From assembly GCA_964507325.1 (NCBI GenBank), contig CAZDQL010000025.1, forward strand, positions 7,079-71,078: a stretch of DNA of 64,000 nt. The letters are read 5' to 3'. How positions within the stretch are numbered: the first letter of the stretch is position 1; each line of letters begins with the position of its first letter. Source of the stretch: CAZDQL01 sp964507325. Lineage in GTDB: Bacteria > Planctomycetota > UBA1135 > GCA-002686595. The notes under the pieces were generated by a model. That model searched no databases, was not told where the DNA came from, and saw only the letters and a program-made list of their open reading frames with translations. Below, piece by piece: positions 15,202-23,901 of the stretch. The translations under genes and the position numbers were made by a program.

Positions 15202-15975
15202 TCAGGTTCCCTTGGCGGCCAGGAGCGCCGCCCCGAGCGCCCCCGTGAGCTGGGGAGTGGGGGGCACGCCGACCTCGCGCCCCAGGGCCGACTCGAGCGC
15301 TCTCTGCATGCCGGGCACCAGCGCCACTCCGCCGGTGAAGACGACCGGGTCGACCACTCGCCGCCCGGCCATGGCGGCCACGCGCTTGGCGATCGAGGTC
15401 TGGACGCCGGCTGCGATGTTCTCGACCGTCTCCTCGGCGGAGAGCAGCCCGACGATCTCGGTCTCGGCGAAGACCACGCACATGCTGCTGATCGCCGAGG
15501 GGGTCTCGGAGCTGGCCGCCAGCCGCCCCAGGTCCTGGAGGTCCGCATCGAGGCGGCCTGCGACGACCTCGAGGAAACGGCCGGTGCCCGCCGCGCAGCG
15601 GTCGTTGACGGAGAAGTCCCGCACCGCGCCCCCGGCCTCCAGGCGCAGCACCTTGCTGTCCTGTCCGCCGATGTCGACGATCGTGCGCGCCTCGGGCAGG
15701 AGCTGGCGCACGCCGCGCGCGTGGCAGGTGATCTCGGTGATCGTCGTGTCGGCGAACTCGAGGGCATCGCGCCCGTAGCCGGTGGCGACGATGCCGTTCA
15801 GGCCCGCGCGCGCGACGCCGGCCTCCTCCAGCACCGCATCCATCAACTCGGTTGCCAGCTCCACCTGCCGTACCCCTTGATCGCCCACCTTCCAGGCCAC
15901 GAGCTCCCGGGAGTCCGCGTCCAAGAGCACCACCTTGATGGCCCGCGATCCGGCGTCGATTCCGAGGCAGTGCAT
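15202..15975 (-). CDS. ATP-dependent activase of the HgdC/BadF/BcrA family
   Basis: 257 aa, the normal size. The N-terminus is GIDAGSRAIKVVLLD, the ASKHA ATPase phosphate-1 motif, followed by DIGGQDSKVL. The two cysteines that bridge the shared [4Fe-4S] cluster of the homodimer are present in NDRCAAGTGRFLEVVA and SSMCVVFAETE. Such activases use ATP hydrolysis to push electrons to very low potential into a partner cluster protein. The start ATG at 15975 overlaps the stop of the upstream hgdB-like gene (TGATG), so the two are coupled and almost certainly form one system. Confidence 0.93.
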   Translation of the reverse strand: MHCLGIDAGSRAIKVVLLDADSRELVAWKVGDQGVRQVELATELMDAVLEEAGVARAGLNGIVATGYGRDALEFADTTITEITCHARGVRQLLPEARTIVDIGGQDSKVLRLEAGGAVRDFSVNDRCAAGTGRFLEVVAGRLDADLQDLGRLAASSETPSAISSMCVVFAETEIVGLLSAEETVENIAAGVQTSIAKRVAAMAGRRVVDPVVFTGGVALVPGMQRALESALGREVGVPPTPQLTGALGAALLAAKGT

Positions 15976-17189
15976 CAGTCTCCAGCGGGCGTGCGACTCG
16001 CCACCGTCTCGAAGAGCGCCTGGACGCGCATGCCGAGACGGGCCGAGTCGGAGGGTGAGTAGTCGGTCTCGATGCGCAGGTAGGGCAGGCCCAGCTCCTC
16101 CTCCGCGAGCCTCCTCACCAGGTGGGACTCCACGTCGTAGGTGATGCAGGCCTGCCAGATCAGGTCGATGATGCAGTCGACCCGGTACTCCGACGCCAGG
16201 CAGCGCAGGAGATCGAGACGCCCCGCGTTGGGGGTCATGACCGAGCAAGGCAGGTGGAAGTACTTGTCCGCGATCGCCTGCAGAGGATCGGGGGCGTCTG
16301 GGTCGACGTCCTCGACCAGCGGCTTGATGCCGGTGCAGTTCTCCTGGCAGACGACCAGTCCCCCGCTCGACTCGATGACCTGCAGCACGCGCTCCGCTCC
16401 GTGCGGCAGCGGAACGCCGGTCAGGAGCACGCGCACGCGCCCCTCCAGCGGGGGCTCGAGGTTGCGCCCGGGGAGCTCCTCGAGGGCGCGTTCGTACTGC
16501 GCCAGGTCGGCGGGCAGGCAGGAGATCAAGCTCTTCAGCTCGAGCAGCTCGCACCCGGTCAGGGGCGGGGAGTCGGCCTTCATCAGGCCGGCGAGCTCGC
16601 GCCGCAGATGCCGCTCGCGGTTCATCTGGGCGATCGCCCCGCGCAGCTTCTCGTCGGTGACGCGCACGGCGAAGCGCTGCTCGAGCTGCGCCACGAGCTT
16701 CTCCAGCTCGCGGCGCCAGTGCGCGCGAGCGTCGGGATCGCCCGGCTTCTGCGGCAGCTCGAGCACGTACATCGGATGCCGCTCCGCGAGCAGCTCGTAC
16801 ATCTTCTTCTTGCCGTCACAGGTGCTCTCCGCCACCAGGAGATCGGCCAGCTCGAGGAAGGGGTTGGCCTGCATGACGCTGTAGCCGTAGGTGGACTTGA
16901 TCAGCGGGCACAGGTTCGCGGGCAACACCTCCTCGGCCGCGGGGATCGTCTCCGCCGAGCCGCCGCACAGGCAGACGGGGATGCCGCCGGCGGCCATGAT
17001 CAGCTCGCGTGGCGTGAACTCGCACAGGATGCCGACCACCGGCGTACCGCCCTCCTTCGCCGGCCGCACGAACTCGAGGCAGTGGTCGACCATGCCCGCG
17101 AAGTGCTCCAGGGCGCGGAAGGGCGGCGCCCCAGCGCCTCCCGCCGCCGGGGTGCTGCCGCAGGCCCCATCCCTGTCACATCCACTCAT
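15975..17189 (-). CDS. 2-hydroxyacyl-CoA dehydratase / double-cubane cluster protein (HgdB family)
   Basis: 404 aa starting at ATG 17189 (MSGCDRDGACG…). Family landmarks are VGILCEFTPRELIMAAGGIPVCLCGG, VAESTCDGKKKMYELL, GVPLP…ERVLQVIESSGG and IIDLIWQACITYDVES. The conserved cysteines (ILCEF, STCDGK, WQACITYD) are those that hold Fe-S clusters in HgdB/FldC and in the stand-alone double-cubane proteins of the YjiM type. Only one large subunit and one activase are encoded, which favours the double-cubane group over two-subunit dehydratases. The substrate cannot be read from sequence; those proteins reduce small molecules, while dehydratases act on 2-hydroxyacyl-CoA. Confidence 0.88.
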   Translation of the reverse strand: MSGCDRDGACGSTPAAGGAGAPPFRALEHFAGMVDHCLEFVRPAKEGGTPVVGILCEFTPRELIMAAGGIPVCLCGGSAETIPAAEEVLPANLCPLIKSTYGYSVMQANPFLELADLLVAESTCDGKKKMYELLAERHPMYVLELPQKPGDPDARAHWRRELEKLVAQLEQRFAVRVTDEKLRGAIAQMNRERHLRRELAGLMKADSPPLTGCELLELKSLISCLPADLAQYERALEELPGRNLEPPLEGRVRVLLTGVPLPHGAERVLQVIESSGGLVVCQENCTGIKPLVEDVDPDAPDPLQAIADKYFHLPCSVMTPNAGRLDLLRCLASEYRVDCIIDLIWQACITYDVESHLVRRLAEEELGLPYLRIETDYSPSDSARLGMRVQALFETVASRTPAGD

Positions 17190-17319
17190 CGTCGTGTACT
17201 CCCGCGCGTGGCGCTCCGCCCCGCGTTCCCACATCGTAACCACGGTCCCGCCCGTAGCCGGCCCTGGGTTAGGTCCGCGAACCACGGTAACCAGGGATCG
17301 GGTACGGTGTAGCACTGCC

Positions 17320-19785
17320 ATGCACGACATTCTGCTCTTGCCTGCGTCGGGGCTGCTCGCGGCGGTCCCATACCTTCCGGTATCGAGTGCCTCGCCAGGC
17401 GACGGGGAGACCGTCGTCGAGATGGAGGAGGTGTCGGTGTTCGAGCTCGACGGCCTCGACGACCTGATCGGCGGAGAGTCCGGCGAGTGCGGGTGGGAGC
17501 CCTACGAAGAGGTGCGGCGCCATCCGGACCTGCGGTCGGAGAAGCCCCTCTACGGGCACGTCGAGTTCGCCGGCGTTCCCACGACGGAGGGGGCCGAGCC
17601 CCGCTTCTTCTACGTGCTCGACGAGTCGCAGGGGACCGGGACCGGCTACGACCGGCTGCACTTCGATCGCGACCGCAACCTCGACCTCAGCGACGACGAG
17701 CCGCTCGTCCGGCAAGCGCAGCCCCCGTCCGCCGCGATCAGGAACCTCCATCGATCACCTCACCGGCGAGGACTCTTCCGGAGACGCCTCTGCGTCATCC
17801 TGGCCCCACTGGCCGTGGCGTTCGCCACGGGCTGCGACTCCTCGAGCAGCGGCACGAGTCCGGCCATGTTCCTGCGAGGGACGGTCTCGGGGCCGTCCGG
17901 CATCCCAGTCGTGGGAGCGACCGTCTACCTCGTGCCCACCTCCGCGATCCCCACGGAGGAGATCACCGCCGCCGGCGTGCTGGCCGGGACGACGGAGGGC
18001 TTCGACGAGCCGCTCGAGGACGCCGTGGTGGGAAAGGCGGCTGAGTTCACCAAGGCCACGACGGGCGCTGGCGGCAAGTACGAGATCGCTCAGGTTCCGG
18101 GGGGCAGGTTCTTCCTGTACGTGGAGCCGGCGGCCGGCGACAACGAGCACTTCCCGGGAGGCAGTCTCTGTCGCGTGTCGGTCACCTCGAACGCGCTACG
18201 GGGCACCACCCAGCACATCGTGCTGTCCTCCTCCCCCCCCGCAGGTGCCGTGAACGTCGGCATGACCGCGTGCCTGACCTGCCACGACGAGTACCACACG
18301 GAGAAGGAGGTCGCCCACCGACTGGGCTTCCGCGTAACGGGTGTGAGCAGTCCGCTCCAGGACACGAGTGCCCATCCGGAGATCGACGACGGCCTCGCCT
18401 ACTTCATCGAGGCTGCCGACCACACGGGAGGGACACCCGTCTATCACTACGACTACGATTCGGGCCGGGGCTTTGACAAGTTCAAGACCTCGTTGACCGA
18501 CCCAACGGGCGGTGGGGGCGTCGTCTACGCGATCCTCTGGCTCTGGAAGGACTCGGGCACCGGAGAGCACAAGATCACGATCGAGAACGTGGGAAACCCC
18601 GCCGATGCGAGCAGCCCGCTCACGCGCGTTGCGCAGCTCACCTACGGAGGGGCGGTCAACAAGCAGCGCTACATGATCGACTGGGAGGACCGCAACGGGC
18701 TCTACCCGCTCCTCCAGTTCCAGCACGAGGGCGACGATTCGCGCTATGACCGCACGCGGAGGGTCTTCCGCGACTATCACCTCGACTTCTACTGGAGCGA
18801 CAACGATACCGACGGCGACGAGACCGACGACTTGATCAAGGATCCGGACATCACCAAGAACATCTCCCGGAACTGCCTGGGATGCCACGCCACCGGCTAC
18901 ACGCAGTACGAGGATCCCGACACGGGGGAGGTTCTGTGCGACACGATGGAGGATCCGAACGGCGAGTACGACATCGATGGCGATGGCGACATCAACGACC
19001 TGAACACGGGCTGCGAGAACTGCCACGGACCCGGCTCCAGTCACGTCACGGCGGACGAGGCGCGGTGGATCGTCTCTCCCGAGTACCTGTCGCCCAGCCG
19101 CGATGTCCAGCTCTGTGGCCGCTGTCACGACCGCCAGGCCGGGGCCGACCCGATCGGCGGGGACCATCCCCTGAACGCGGCCAGCGAGTTCCCCCCGGCG
19201 GGCATAAGCCGCGGGGAGTTTCTCGCGGACTACGTCTCGAGGAAGGGACCGAAGGCGAGCAGCTTCTGGCCCGACTTCCACCACTCCAAGAGCCACCACC
19301 AGCAGTCACCCGACTTCATCAAGTCGGAGCACTACCGCAACGAGAGACAGCTCGTGGGTTGCTCGGATTGCCACGACATGCACGGTGGCACTGGACACAC
19401 GCGGGCGCTGGTGGCGGATCCGGACGAGCCGGATTCACCACTCTGCATGATCTGCCACGGCACCGATGTGGTGAGCACGGCGGTGCACACGGAGGAGGTC
19501 CTCGGCGTGATCCACGGCCCGGTCACCGCGAAGTGCACGGACTGCCACATGGTGATGACCGCCAAGACCGGATCTGGGCGCTACGGCTACCTGCTCTCTC
19601 CACCGACGGGCACCGAAGCGGACACGACGGAGACCTACTTCGAGAACGACGTCTCGTCGCACGTCTTCGACGTCCCCACCAAGGACAACGTCGGTGTGAA
19701 GGGGGTTCTGCCCGCGAGCGCGATGCCGATCCCGTACACGCAGAGCTGCGGAATCTGTCACGATCCGTCTCAATTGCAGTTCTAG
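17320..19785 (+). CDS. Octaheme cytochrome c lipoprotein, fused behind a truncated FEYG-U family N-terminus
   Basis: The frame has 821 codons. Residues 1 to about 138 resemble the N-terminal part of selenoproteins A and B: a signal peptide, then VLDESQGTGTGYDRL and DRDRNLDLSDDEPL (about 99-129). That relative stops abruptly. At about residues 148-172 a second complete lipoprotein signal follows (RRGLFRRR, a hydrophobic core, then FATGC), without any ATG, GTG or TTG in front of it. The remainder has a carboxypeptidase-regulatory-like beta domain (about 178-305) and eight heme-binding motifs: CLTCH, CLGCH, CENCH, CGRCH, CSDCH, CMICH, CTDCH and CGICH. Eight c-type hemes suggest an exported multiheme reductase or electron carrier. 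The structure looks like an in-frame deletion joining two genes; either the cytochrome is now made as a fusion or it uses an unusual start. A strong terminator hairpin follows. Confidence 0.85.
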   Translation: MHDILLLPASGLLAAVPYLPVSSASPGDGETVVEMEEVSVFELDGLDDLIGGESGECGWEPYEEVRRHPDLRSEKPLYGHVEFAGVPTTEGAEPRFFYVLDESQGTGTGYDRLHFDRDRNLDLSDDEPLVRQAQPPSAAIRNLHRSPHRRGLFRRRLCVILAPLAVAFATGCDSSSSGTSPAMFLRGTVSGPSGIPVVGATVYLVPTSAIPTEEITAAGVLAGTTEGFDEPLEDAVVGKAAEFTKATTGAGGKYEIAQVPGGRFFLYVEPAAGDNEHFPGGSLCRVSVTSNALRGTTQHIVLSSSPPAGAVNVGMTACLTCHDEYHTEKEVAHRLGFRVTGVSSPLQDTSAHPEIDDGLAYFIEAADHTGGTPVYHYDYDSGRGFDKFKTSLTDPTGGGGVVYAILWLWKDSGTGEHKITIENVGNPADASSPLTRVAQLTYGGAVNKQRYMIDWEDRNGLYPLLQFQHEGDDSRYDRTRRVFRDYHLDFYWSDNDTDGDETDDLIKDPDITKNISRNCLGCHATGYTQYEDPDTGEVLCDTMEDPNGEYDIDGDGDINDLNTGCENCHGPGSSHVTADEARWIVSPEYLSPSRDVQLCGRCHDRQAGADPIGGDHPLNAASEFPPAGISRGEFLADYVSRKGPKASSFWPDFHHSKSHHQQSPDFIKSEHYRNERQLVGCSDCHDMHGGTGHTRALVADPDEPDSPLCMICHGTDVVSTAVHTEEVLGVIHGPVTAKCTDCHMVMTAKTGSGRYGYLLSPPTGTEADTTETYFENDVSSHVFDVPTKDNVGVKGVLPASAMPIPYTQSCGICHDPSQLQF

Positions 19786-19810
19786 TTCGTCCATGCTCCG
19801 ATGAGCTGCT

Positions 19811-19846
19811 GGGGCCACCTCGCCTGATCCGGAGCGAGGTGGCCCC
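19811..19846 (+). terminator. Strong intrinsic-type terminator after the octaheme cytochrome
   Basis: GGGGCCACCTCGC (19811-19823) pairs perfectly with GCGAGGTGGCCCC (19834-19846), a 13-bp stem with a 10-nt loop, followed by TCTTC. It lies 25 nt after the stop. The remaining ~285 nt to the next gene (19847-20131) show no gene or recognisable signal. Confidence 0.82.
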
Positions 19847-20131
19847 TCTTCATCGATGCGGGGCGGCCAGCCCGTTCTCAAGATCAAGAAACAGCGCGGC
19901 GTCCTTCTTGAGCATGAGAAGGCGGGGATGCATATGAGGAGCGGCCGTGGCCCGGGACCTCGCTGGAACCGGCCGGAGGCCGGCAAACCAGGCCCCACGC
20001 CCCTCAGTCGGCGGCTGGCTCGGAATCCGGTATATGTGCTCACCATCGGCCCGAGGTCGAGGGACAGGGAACTCGAGGCGCCCCGAAGCGCGGAGAGGAG
20101 GATCGAAGGGGACCGGAACGTATCCGGAGTC

Positions 20132-21142
20132 TCACGCCGAGGTCCTCAGCCGCCTCTCGAAGCGCCCGAGGCTGATGATCAGGACCCCGATCAAGGCCCC
20201 GACGGCGATGATTCCCACCAGGGTGGTCGAGAGCACGTAACGCGTGGAGGCGGCCAGGCGATCGGTTACGTCCCTGAGCACCAGGAGACGCCCGATGTCC
20301 CGCCCCCCGGCGTCGTTCAGCGGAAGAAGGGCCACTCGGTACCTCCGGTCTCCGGAGGTGCGCTCGAACCTCTCGGGCACGTCGTCCACGTCATGTCGCA
20401 CCAGAAGGGCGCAGACGTCCTCGGACAGGCCCTCGGGGAGACGGCTGGTGAGGACCACGTCTCGGAAGCGCTCCCACTCCCCTTCGCGATCGAGCATGCG
20501 CATGCCGGATTCCCAGCCTCCTCGATCCAGGTGCTCCTTCCTCAGGAGAGCCCGGATCTCGAGGTCGAGAATACCACTGAGGAGCTCGATCATGCGGTTC
20601 TTCTCGTGTCCCAGCTCGAGGTACCCGATCAGCCGGTCGTCCTCGTACCAGGGGTGTACGACCCTCATGGTCAGGGTGCCCAGCGGCCCCAGCTCGAGGC
20701 CTTCCACGGGCTGCTTCGTCCGCTCCGCCTCGAGTGTCGTGACTCGATCGATGACGTCGCCGTATGTGTCCGGCTTGTGTACGCGAAGGACGTTCACTCG
20801 ATCCGCGTCGGTGAAGTAGAGGTGCGTGATCTCGATCCCCGTCTGCAGCCGGGCAAACAGCGGCGCCGAGAGCTCGAGTAGAGCCTGTCGATCCCGGGCG
20901 GTCATCGCGGAGCGCAGACGGTCGTCTCGGGTGAGGACGTTCAGCTCGGAGTTCATCGTCCTGAAGTCCTCGTCCATGTGGGACTTCCGAATGCCCTCGA
21001 TCCTCGCCACGCTGGCCTCCACCTCGTCGCGGATCCGCTGCCGATCGCGCATGTAGGCTCCCACGACGAAGGAGCACAGGACGAGTCCGAGGAGGATCGC
21101 CAAGGGGAGGATGACCGTGCTCTTTACTGCCCTGTGGTCCAT
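20132..21142 (-). CDS. Membrane-anchored dCache-type sensor protein without output domain
   Basis: 336 aa. One membrane segment lies at about residues 9-30 and a second near 300-322. Between them is about 270 residues of periplasmic sequence resembling double-Cache ligand domains (ITHLYFTDADRVNVLRVHKPDTYGDVIDRVTT, then VVHPWYEDDRLIGYLELGHEKNRMIELLS). The protein ends 14 residues after the second segment, with no HAMP, kinase or methyl-accepting domain. It is divergent from the heme-motif histidine kinase 226 nt away, so it may supply a ligand signal to that kinase. This is inference. The cytoplasmic tail RFERRLRTSA is basic and short. I see no frameshift that would restore an output domain. 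Confidence 0.75.
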   Translation of the reverse strand: MDHRAVKSTVILPLAILLGLVLCSFVVGAYMRDRQRIRDEVEASVARIEGIRKSHMDEDFRTMNSELNVLTRDDRLRSAMTARDRQALLELSAPLFARLQTGIEITHLYFTDADRVNVLRVHKPDTYGDVIDRVTTLEAERTKQPVEGLELGPLGTLTMRVVHPWYEDDRLIGYLELGHEKNRMIELLSGILDLEIRALLRKEHLDRGGWESGMRMLDREGEWERFRDVVLTSRLPEGLSEDVCALLVRHDVDDVPERFERTSGDRRYRVALLPLNDAGGRDIGRLLVLRDVTDRLAASTRYVLSTTLVGIIAVGALIGVLIISLGRFERRLRTSA

Positions 21143-21368
21143 TCTTGCGGTCGCGAGTGGAGACCGGCGGGCAGGATAGCATCAACCCCAGTGCCCATAG
21201 GATGGCCATCGTTCCAGAGGATGGGATGCGTCCTCCCGGATCCGGGTTGCATCCCCCGGGCGCGGGGGGATAGCTTCCAGGACTGGGCGGGTCCGGATCC
21301 CGTCTGCGAGAGGACGCGACCGGCCACGTCCACCGACTCGCTCCGTCTCGTTCCGTGAGAGCCCTGAC

Positions 21369-22817
21369 ATGAGGCGCCGCATCATCATCGGCCTTGCGCT
21401 GCTGCTCGCGCTGTGCCTGATTGGGGATGCGATAGCGCTCCTATCGCTGGATCGCAGCATCCGGCGGATCGAGGGGCTGGCCGAGTCCTATCGCATCCAG
21501 CTGCTGCGCACCACCCTCAACTCGAGCGCGCTCCGAATGGAGCGGGACATACTGGCACACCTCACCCAGCCCGCGGGAAGCGAAGAACAGCTCCGCGACA
21601 GTGTGTGGCGCTTCAAGGACTCGCTGCGTCAGTGCGGCTCCTGCCATCACACCCCGAGCGCTCAGAAACGCCTGGAGGATGTCCGGGACGCCTTCGAGGA
21701 CTGGCTGATCCAGACGGAGTCACTCCGCGAGACGAGGGAGCGTGGAGGGGTGAACACCGAGGAAGAGGCACAGCTCGCCCTCGCCAGTCGCGTCCCGGCG
21801 ATGATCACAGCGATGATCGATCACGCCCATGCCCGCCTGACGACGAGGAGCAATGACGTCGAAGCCACCGTTCATCAGGCCTGGGTGACTCTCTGCGTGA
21901 CCCTGCTGGCCGCTCTGCTGTTCGGCGGTGTCGTGGCTCTGCATCTGCAGCGACGTCTGACGAAGCCCGTTTCCGAGCTCCTGGAGATGATCAGGCGATC
22001 GCGTCAAGGCGAGTCAGTGGAGGAGATCGTCATCTCGGGGGACCAGGAGTTCAGGGAGCTCGGCGAGGCTTTCGGTCAGGCCTATCAAGACCTCAAGAAT
22101 GCACAGGAGGGAATCCTGCAGGCCGAGAAGATGGCCGCCATTGGGCGGCTTGCCGCGGGGGTTGCACACGAGGTGGCGAATCCGCTGGCGAGCATCTCCT
22201 CCGTCGTGCAGATGATGCGACGGAGCTGCGCCTCCGAGGAGGACGCCAAGCGGCTGGACTTGATCATGAGCCACATCGGACGCATCTCGGGAGTCGTCCG
22301 GGACACGCTCAGCTTCTCGCGCCCCTCCACGGACGATCGGCGAAGGCGCGTCGAGATATCTGTCCTTCTCGATCAGTCGCTGGAATTGACAGCCTACGAC
22401 GAGCGCTCACAGGGCATCGAAGTGACTCGCGACTACGATCCGACCCTGCGGCCTATCCAGGCCGATCCCGATGCTCTGATGGCGGTGTTCACGAACATCA
22501 TCCTGAATGCCATCGACGCACTATGCGACCGAAGTCGTGGCGATCCCGTCCTCGAGATCTCCGCTCGGGCCGAGGAAGAGTCCACGGTGGTGATGATCAC
22601 CGACAACGGACCCGGAATGAGCGAGCAGGATCTGGCGAGCGCCTTCGAGCCCTTCTTCACCACCAAGCAGCCCGGGCATGGCACCGGGCTTGGCCTGTGG
22701 GTCTGCTACGAGACGATGCGCAAGCAGGGCGGTAGCATCCGGCTCGACAGTCGCGAAGGCCACGGCACGACGGTGACGGTCGAGTTGCCCTACGCCGGGG
22801 ACGAGGCGACCGACTGA
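21369..22817 (+). CDS. Sensor histidine kinase with a CXXCH heme motif in its periplasmic domain
   Basis: 482 aa. A signal anchor (about 5-26) precedes a helical periplasmic domain containing CGSCHH at residues 89-94, a c-type heme attachment motif. The second membrane segment (about 171-194) is followed by a HAMP linker. The HisKA box is AAGVAHEVANPLASI with the phosphoacceptor His267. The HATPase domain has NIILNAIDAL (N box), DNGPGMS (G1), FEPFFTTK (F) and GTGLGL (G2). A heme in the sensor suggests redox, oxygen or NO sensing, or sensing of heme loading. No response regulator is adjacent. The neighbouring octaheme cytochrome and the divergent dCache protein are the obvious candidates for a shared circuit. 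Confidence 0.9.
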   Translation: MRRRIIIGLALLLALCLIGDAIALLSLDRSIRRIEGLAESYRIQLLRTTLNSSALRMERDILAHLTQPAGSEEQLRDSVWRFKDSLRQCGSCHHTPSAQKRLEDVRDAFEDWLIQTESLRETRERGGVNTEEEAQLALASRVPAMITAMIDHAHARLTTRSNDVEATVHQAWVTLCVTLLAALLFGGVVALHLQRRLTKPVSELLEMIRRSRQGESVEEIVISGDQEFRELGEAFGQAYQDLKNAQEGILQAEKMAAIGRLAAGVAHEVANPLASISSVVQMMRRSCASEEDAKRLDLIMSHIGRISGVVRDTLSFSRPSTDDRRRRVEISVLLDQSLELTAYDERSQGIEVTRDYDPTLRPIQADPDALMAVFTNIILNAIDALCDRSRGDPVLEISARAEEESTVVMITDNGPGMSEQDLASAFEPFFTTKQPGHGTGLGLWVCYETMRKQGGSIRLDSREGHGTTVTVELPYAGDEATD

Positions 22818-22881
22818 TCGGCAAGGGGCGAGCCGGACCGGAGGTCCAGAGATGCACCGGGGGGTCGCTCCGAGTCTAGGT

Positions 22882-23862
22882 TCACCCGAGCACCTCGATC
22901 AGCGCTTGGACACGGGTTCTCACCGCACGGTCGAGGCCTTGATCGTCGGTGTCGAGGGCCAGGAGCGGGAGCTCGACCGACTCGCGCAGACGCTCGCACT
23001 CGGCGTTCCACAGGTCGCACCAGACGTAGCGTTTGAAGAGGATCCCCCGCACCCCGCGCGCGGCGAGCTCACGCTGCAACCAGTGATGCAGCGGGTCGTT
23101 CGGCCGGCGGAAGGCGCTCGGTATGCGACCGAAGTAGAGGTCCGCCAGGTGCTCGAGGGGATCCGCGGTGAGGGCGTCGCGGTCGAGGGGTCCGGGCAGG
23201 GTGCGCTCCCCCGTCTCGGTCGCGTCGAGCACGATCTCCCCACCATAGCGCTCCACGAGGTCGAAGAGCTCCAGGTGCTCCTCGAGCAGCGGGGCGCCGA
23301 CCAGCGCCACGGGGATCCCCCGTGACGGGCGAGCGGTGTCCGGAACGTCCAGGTCGATCTCACCCCGCTCGTGGAAGCGCGCGATCGACTCGGAGAAAGC
23401 GCGCGCGGAGAGCCGCGTGCGCAGAGCGCGCAGGGCCGCGCGTCGGCGGTCGTAGTCGATCATCACGGCCGCCAGCTGATCGGGAGTGGGGGAGCTGCCC
23501 CCCAGATCGACGAGGAAGCGGCCCAGGCGCTCCAGCTCGCCGAGGTAGAGCTCGCGCGCCGCGGCGCTCTGCCAGGTGGTCGGGACGTTCATCAGGAAGA
23601 GCGGCGGCCCCTCGCTGAGCGGCGGCAGCTCAGTGATGCGGCGCAGTTGATCGCAGACGGTGGTCACGACCACCGCGTCGGCCTGCGGATCGCGGGTGGC
23701 GTGGTCGGCGAACACCCGGGCGTAGGCGCACAGCCCGACCGCCGTGGACGGCGACCGGGGGTCCAGCGTGCCCCTGCGCGGCATGCGGCGACGCGGATGC
23801 AGTCCGTGTGCGGCGATCCACTCGGCGGGTACGAAGGGGCACTCGTAGTGGACGCTCTTCAC
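22882..23862 (-). CDS. Second HgdB-family protein (2-hydroxyacyl-CoA dehydratase-like)
   Basis: About 327 aa from GTG 23862. Family features: a start with YECPFVPAEWIAAHGLHPRR, GLCAYARVFADHA, VVTTVCDQLRRI, and a late FKRYVWCDLWNAECERLRE. Cysteines in these four places match the Fe-S ligands of the HgdB/FldC fold. It is shorter than the 404-aa relative at 15975 and has no activase beside it; it may use the activase at 15202. It follows the methyltransferase by 39 nt, in the same reading frame and separated from it only by a TGA. The two are therefore a likely operon, and readthrough would give a fusion. Substrate unknown. Confidence 0.78.
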   Translation of the reverse strand: MKSVHYECPFVPAEWIAAHGLHPRRRMPRRGTLDPRSPSTAVGLCAYARVFADHATRDPQADAVVVTTVCDQLRRITELPPLSEGPPLFLMNVPTTWQSAAARELYLGELERLGRFLVDLGGSSPTPDQLAAVMIDYDRRRAALRALRTRLSARAFSESIARFHERGEIDLDVPDTARPSRGIPVALVGAPLLEEHLELFDLVERYGGEIVLDATETGERTLPGPLDRDALTADPLEHLADLYFGRIPSAFRRPNDPLHHWLQRELAARGVRGILFKRYVWCDLWNAECERLRESVELPLLALDTDDQGLDRAVRTRVQALIEVLG

Positions 23863-23901
23863 CGCCGGCGGCTCAGAGGCAGGGGCTGCGCGTGTCCACG
23901 C

